From: JAABQT01 sp035459025
GTDB taxonomy: Bacteria > Pseudomonadota > Gammaproteobacteria > Burkholderiales > SG8-39
Assembly: GCA_035459025.1 (NCBI GenBank)
Contig: DATHYT010000052.1
Coordinates: 1-21,863, forward strand
Direction: 5' to 3'
DNA length: 21,863 nt
The position numbers were made by a program, and so were the translations under genes. The first letter of the stretch is position 1. Each line of letters begins with the position of its first letter. This document shows, one piece after another, positions 19,102 through 21,863 of this stretch. The notes under the pieces were generated by a model that saw only the letters and a program-made list of their open reading frames with translations, made no database searches and was not told where the DNA came from.

Positions 19102-19791
19102 TCAACTCGAGGCGATTGTTCTCCGCGCAAAAACCAGATCCGCCCACGCTTTGGCCTTGTCCGGCAGGTTCCTGAGCAGATACGCGGGGTGATAGGTCAC
19201 CACCAGCGGCACGCCGTGATACTGATGCACTTTGCCGCGCAGGCTGCCGATGGTGGCGTCGGTATTGAGCAGCGTTTGCACCGCGAAGCGCCCCATCGCC
19301 ACGATGAGCTTGGGCCTGATCAGGTCGATCTGGCGCAGCAGGTACGGCGAGCAGGTTGCGACCTCCGGCGGCTCGGGATTGCGGTTTCCCGGCGGCCGGC
19401 ACTTGAGCACGTTGGCGATGTAGACGTTGTTGTCGCGCGCGAGGCCGAGCGCGGCGAGCATGTTGTCGAGGAGCTTGCCGGCCTGCCCGACGAACGGCTC
19501 GCCGAGCCGGTCTTCTTCCGCGCCCGGGGCTTCGCCAACGAGGAGCCAGTTGGCATTCTCGTCGCCGACGCCGAAGACAGTTTGCTTGCAGCCGGCGCGC
19601 AGGCCGCAGGCGGTGCAATTGTGGACGGCCGCCTTGAGCTCCGGCCACTGCATCCTCGCGACTTGCTCTTCCCTCGATCCCCCGGTTTCCGCGGTTGTTG
19701 TCTCCGCGGAAACCGGGGGATTCTTTTCCTGCCTCAACCGCCAGACGGGACCCAGTCCCATCTCCTCCAGGATCTCCAGCCTCCGGCTCAC
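19102..19791 (-). CDS. udg: Uracil-DNA glycosylase, family 4/5 (iron-sulfur)
   Basis: A 229-residue enzyme that excises uracil from DNA. Cysteines C59, C62, C131 and C147 have the 3/69/16 spacing I recall for the 4Fe-4S cluster of family 4 UDGs. Motif A is GEAPG at 86-90 followed by EE and GEPFVGQAG. The C-terminal catalytic-loop motif is HPAYLLR with H201. The start is GTG at 19789-19791, overlapping the rimI TGA (GTGA); it yields the family-like N-terminus SRRLEILEEMGLGPVWRLR. Between that segment and the core, residues 24-39 (low-complexity, Thr/Glu/Pro/Gly) are encoded by an 18-bp perfect inverted repeat. It is the last gene of the tsaB-rimI-udg unit. Confidence 0.9.
   Translation of the reverse strand: MSRRLEILEEMGLGPVWRLRQEKNPPVSAETTTAETGGSREEQVARMQWPELKAAVHNCTACGLRAGCKQTVFGVGDENANWLLVGEAPGAEEDRLGEPFVGQAGKLLDNMLAALGLARDNNVYIANVLKCRPPGNRNPEPPEVATCSPYLLRQIDLIRPKLIVAMGRFAVQTLLNTDATIGSLRGKVHQYHGVPLVVTYHPAYLLRNLPDKAKAWADLVFARRTIASS
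19677..19721. repeat. 18-bp perfect inverted repeat inside the udg coding sequence
   Basis: ATCCCCCGGTTTCCGCGG (19677-19694) is the exact reverse complement of 19704-19721, with a 9-base loop. It is in frame within udg and encodes residues 24-39, between the N-terminal helix and the catalytic core. No stop or frameshift results. The hairpin would be very stable in the mRNA. Confidence 0.9.
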
Positions 19792-20249
19792 AGCGCCCTG
19801 CTCAGCACCAGCGCATCCTCGCGCCCGTTCGGCGCCGGGTAGTAGTTGCGCCGCTGCGCGATCTTCCTGAAACCGTGGCGCTCGTAGAGCGCCTGCCCCG
19901 GCAGGTTGCTCGGCCGTACTTCCAGGAAGATCTTGCGCGCGCCCATATCGCGGCCGATGCGCATCGCCTCGGCGAGCAGCGCCGTGCCGTGGCCGCGCCG
20001 CTGCCAGGCCGCGGCGATGGACAGGTTGAGCAGGTGCGCTTCGCCTGCCGCCGCAAGCAGCACGAAGTAGCCGATGAGAGCGCCGCCCGCGCGCCAGGTG
20101 CGGCAGGCGTAGCCCGAGCATAGCGAGTCGGCGAAGTTGCCGCGCGTCCACGGGTGGCTATAGACCGCTTTCTCGATCGCCAGCACTTCATCGAGGTCGG
20201 TCTCGCGCATGGCCGCGAGCCGCGGAAGGTCCTTGAGGACGGCGCTCAT
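19788..20249 (-). CDS. rimI: Ribosomal-protein-S18-alanine N-acetyltransferase RimI
   Basis: A 153-residue GNAT acetyltransferase with acetyl-CoA loop QRRGHG at 83-88 and LNLSIAAAW before it. The RimI-like FLEVRPSNLPGQALYERHGF follows, with likely catalytic E110 and Y122. RimI acetylates the N-terminal alanine of ribosomal protein S18. ATG at 20249 overlaps the tsaB stop as ATGA and has GAGGAG about 11 bases upstream. The neighbour tsaB makes RimI the usual assignment among GNAT proteins, although targets other than S18 are possible. Confidence 0.93.
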   Translation of the reverse strand: MSAVLKDLPRLAAMRETDLDEVLAIEKAVYSHPWTRGNFADSLCSGYACRTWRAGGALIGYFVLLAAAGEAHLLNLSIAAAWQRRGHGTALLAEAMRIGRDMGARKIFLEVRPSNLPGQALYERHGFRKIAQRRNYYPAPNGREDALVLSRAL

Positions 20250-20905
20250 CGGCGGCCGCGCTCCTCGGTGGTCAGCGCAACCTTGTCGCGCAGGTACACC
20301 GGCGCGATGCGCGCGGCGTCGACGCCCTCGCCCGCGGCGAGCCGCGGCGCGGCAAGCCGCGCCACCGCCGCCGCGCCGGGATGAATTTCCGGATAGATCC
20401 GATCGAAGCCCATGTCGCCGTGCGCCGCGAAGCCGCTGCCGCACCCGACCCAGCGTGCGCCCGGCGGGCGCGGCGCCCGCTCCGGTGCCACGCACTGCGC
20501 GGGAACGACTTCGCGCCAGCGGCCGGCGTGCTTTTCCAGCGCCGAATAGTACACCTCGCCCATGCGCGCATCGAGGCAGGCGACCACGCGCGGCGCGCCG
20601 CATTCCTCGGCCAGCGCCTCCAGTGTCGGGATGCCGCAGGCCGGCAGGCCGCGCGCGAACGCGATGCCCTGGGCAATGCCGCAGGCGATGCGCAGACCCG
20701 TGAACGATCCCGGTCCGGCGCCGAACGCCACCGCCGCGAGGTCGCCGATGCCGAGGCGCGCCCCAGTGAGCAGCGACTCGAGCATCGGCAGCACCAGCTC
20801 GCCGTGGCGCTGGCCGGCGCGCGACTCGACGGCGCGCACCTCGCCGTCGAGCCACAACGCGACCGAGCACCACTCGCCGGCGGTCTCGAACGCGGCGATT
20901 TTCAT
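20246..20905 (-). CDS. tsaB: tRNA threonylcarbamoyladenosine biosynthesis protein TsaB
   Basis: A 219-residue ASKHA-fold partner of TsaD, required for the t6A37 modification of ANN-decoding tRNAs. The signature GAGPGSFTGLRI spans 62-72, and the N-terminal MKIAAFETAG matches the phosphate-1-like strand. Length is normal. It is the first gene of the tsaB-rimI-udg unit and divergent from the dehydrogenase gene across only 26 bases. A TAGAAT box ends exactly 6 bases before the ATG and there is no Shine-Dalgarno, so the mRNA may be leaderless. Confidence 0.95.
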   Translation of the reverse strand: MKIAAFETAGEWCSVALWLDGEVRAVESRAGQRHGELVLPMLESLLTGARLGIGDLAAVAFGAGPGSFTGLRIACGIAQGIAFARGLPACGIPTLEALAEECGAPRVVACLDARMGEVYYSALEKHAGRWREVVPAQCVAPERAPRPPGARWVGCGSGFAAHGDMGFDRIYPEIHPGAAAVARLAAPRLAAGEGVDAARIAPVYLRDKVALTTEERGRR

Positions 20906-20911
20906 CGGCCG

Positions 20912-20917
20912 ATTCTA
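20912..20917 (-). promoter_or_regulatory. Candidate -10 box for tsaB (leaderless arrangement)
   Basis: TAGAAT on the minus strand, five of six matches, is followed by CGGCCG and then the tsaB ATG. With the standard 6-base distance the first transcribed base would be the A of the start codon. The -35 region would lie inside the divergent dehydrogenase gene, and none is obvious. Confidence 0.4.
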
Positions 20918-20919
20918 GC

Positions 20920-20925
20920 TATACT
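20920..20925 (+). promoter_or_regulatory. Candidate -10 box for the tartrate/malate dehydrogenase gene
   Basis: TATACT, five of six matches, ends 6 bases before the ATG at 20932. A weak TTTTCA (20899-20904) could serve as -35 at a short 15-base spacing. It lies 2 bases from the opposing tsaB box, so the two promoters would compete for polymerase. Confidence 0.4.
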
Positions 20926-20931
20926 CGCCCC

Positions 20932-21863
20932 ATGACCGCATACAAGATCGCAGTGATTCCGGGCGACGGCATCGGCCGCGAGGTGATGCCCGAAGGCGTG
21001 CGCGTGCTGGAGGCGGTGGGCGCGAAGCACGGTCTGCACTTCCACTGGCAGGAGTTCCCCTGGAGCTGCGACTGGTACAAGGCGCACGGCAAGATGTGCC
21101 CCGACGATGCGCCGCAGATCCTGCGCCAGTTCGACGCGATCTTCTTCGGCGCCGTGGGCAACCCCGCGATCGTGCCGGACCACATTTCGGCCTGGGGGCT
21201 GCTGATCAATTTCCGCCGCTGGTTCGACCTGTACGTCAACCTGCGCCCGGTGCGCCTGTTCCAGGGCCTGCCCTGCCCGCTCGCCGGCCGCAAGCCCGGG
21301 GAGATCGACTATTTCGTGGTGCGCGAGAACACCGAGGGCGAGTACGGCAGCGTCGGCGGGCGCATGTTCGAGGGCACCGAGCGCGAAGTGGTGACGCAGC
21401 TCGCCGTGTTCTCCCGCAAGGGGGTCGACCGCATCCTCGACTACGCGTTCGAGCTTGCCAAGAAGCGCAAGAACCACGTCACCTCGTGCACCAAGTCGAA
21501 CGGCATCTCGATCACCATGCCCTACTGGGACGAGCGCTTCGCCGAGGCGAAGAAGCGCCACCCGGGCGTGCGCGCCGACCAGTTTCACGTCGACGGGCTC
21601 TCCATCCAGATGGTGCTCAACCCGGACAGGTTCGACGTCATCGTCGCGAGCAACCTCTTTGGCGACATCCTCTCGGACCTCGGGCCCGCGACCGCGGGCA
21701 CCATCGGCATCGCGCCCTCGGGCAACATCAATCCCGCAAGGACCGCGCCCTCGATCTTCGAGCCGGTGCACGGCTCGGCGCCGGATATCGCCGGCAAGAA
21801 GATCGCCAACCCCGTCGCGCAGATCTGGTCGGGCGCGCTCATGCTCGAGCACCTCGGGCATGC
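20932..21863 (+). CDS. Tartrate/D-malate dehydrogenase-type oxidoreductase (partial, 3' end beyond window)
   Basis: 310 residues are visible of an expected roughly 350-360. The protein belongs to the NAD- and Mn/Mg-dependent beta-decarboxylating dehydrogenases (isocitrate/isopropylmalate superfamily). It shows IPGDGIG at 9-15, RENTEGEYG at 131-139, the lysine of TKSNG (K188), metal-site D221, D245 and D249 (SNLFGDILSDLGP), and the NAD loop FEPVHGSAPDIAGK at 277-289. The DHISAWGLL segment and NLRPVRLF favour the tartrate dehydrogenase/DmlA subgroup over LeuB or Icd. It probably oxidatively decarboxylates D-malate or tartrate; the exact substrate is not decidable from sequence. ATG at 20932 has no Shine-Dalgarno. 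Confidence 0.88.
   Translation, partial: MTAYKIAVIPGDGIGREVMPEGVRVLEAVGAKHGLHFHWQEFPWSCDWYKAHGKMCPDDAPQILRQFDAIFFGAVGNPAIVPDHISAWGLLINFRRWFDLYVNLRPVRLFQGLPCPLAGRKPGEIDYFVVRENTEGEYGSVGGRMFEGTEREVVTQLAVFSRKGVDRILDYAFELAKKRKNHVTSCTKSNGISITMPYWDERFAEAKKRHPGVRADQFHVDGLSIQMVLNPDRFDVIVASNLFGDILSDLGPATAGTIGIAPSGNINPARTAPSIFEPVHGSAPDIAGKKIANPVAQIWSGALMLEHLGH

Noticed and set aside
19102..20151. UDG with a 120-residue N-terminal extension
   Set aside because: The extra part is a shadow of rimI. GTG at 19791 overlaps the rimI stop and restores the family N-terminus.
19788..20873. Apparent fusion extending RimI upstream through tsaB
   Set aside because: The extension is an Arg/Ala-rich shadow of tsaB. 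The ATGA junction gives normal RimI and TsaB lengths.

Overview
The window is a GC-rich, densely packed chromosomal segment, almost certainly from a betaproteobacterium. The strongest evidence is the minus-strand order tRNA-Leu, tig, clpP, clpX, lon, hupB, tRNA-Val, tRNA-Asp, ppiD, which is a familiar betaproteobacterial arrangement. The hpnCDE squalene genes and the divergent alr/lplT pair fit the same assignment. No plasmid, phage, transposase or CRISPR signal is visible. No gap between genes exceeds about 125 bases.

Layout from left to right. (1) 1-2616, minus strand: a three-gene overlapping unit encodes a flavin-dependent halogenase-like oxidoreductase, a MipA/OmpV-type outer-membrane protein and an HX4D lysophospholipid acyltransferase cut by the window edge. 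It looks like the border of a specialised-lipid or pigment cluster (aryl polyene/xanthomonadin-like) that would continue to the left. (2) 2656-10836, minus strand: a protein quality-control block holds the periplasmic chaperone PpiD, tRNA-Asp(GTC), tRNA-Val(TAC), HU, Lon, ClpX, ClpP, trigger factor and tRNA-Leu(TAG). (3) 10875-15288, plus strand: hpnC-hpnD-hpnE (squalene from farnesyl diphosphate) are overlapped and closely followed by an aldo/keto reductase and a macro-domain protein. No squalene-hopene cyclase is in view. (4) 15236-17652, minus strand: radA and alr overlap at their junction. (5) 17702-18979, plus strand: lplT, divergent from alr. (6) 19102-20905, minus strand: tsaB-rimI-udg form an overlapping unit for tRNA t6A synthesis, ribosomal-protein acetylation and uracil excision. 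(7) 20932 to the right edge, plus strand: a tartrate/D-malate dehydrogenase-type enzyme, truncated by the window.

Most of this is conserved housekeeping content. The less ordinary signals are as follows. Two long perfect inverted repeats sit in and just after the uracil-DNA glycosylase gene, one of them in frame inside the coding sequence. At three divergent junctions there are -10-like hexamers only 6-9 bases ahead of start codons that lack Shine-Dalgarno sequences, suggesting leaderless or nearly leaderless transcripts. A 12-bp tandem duplication reaches the ppiD start codon. The macro-domain gene and radA overlap tail to tail. The halogenase/acyltransferase group at the left edge is the best candidate for a little-studied biosynthetic system.
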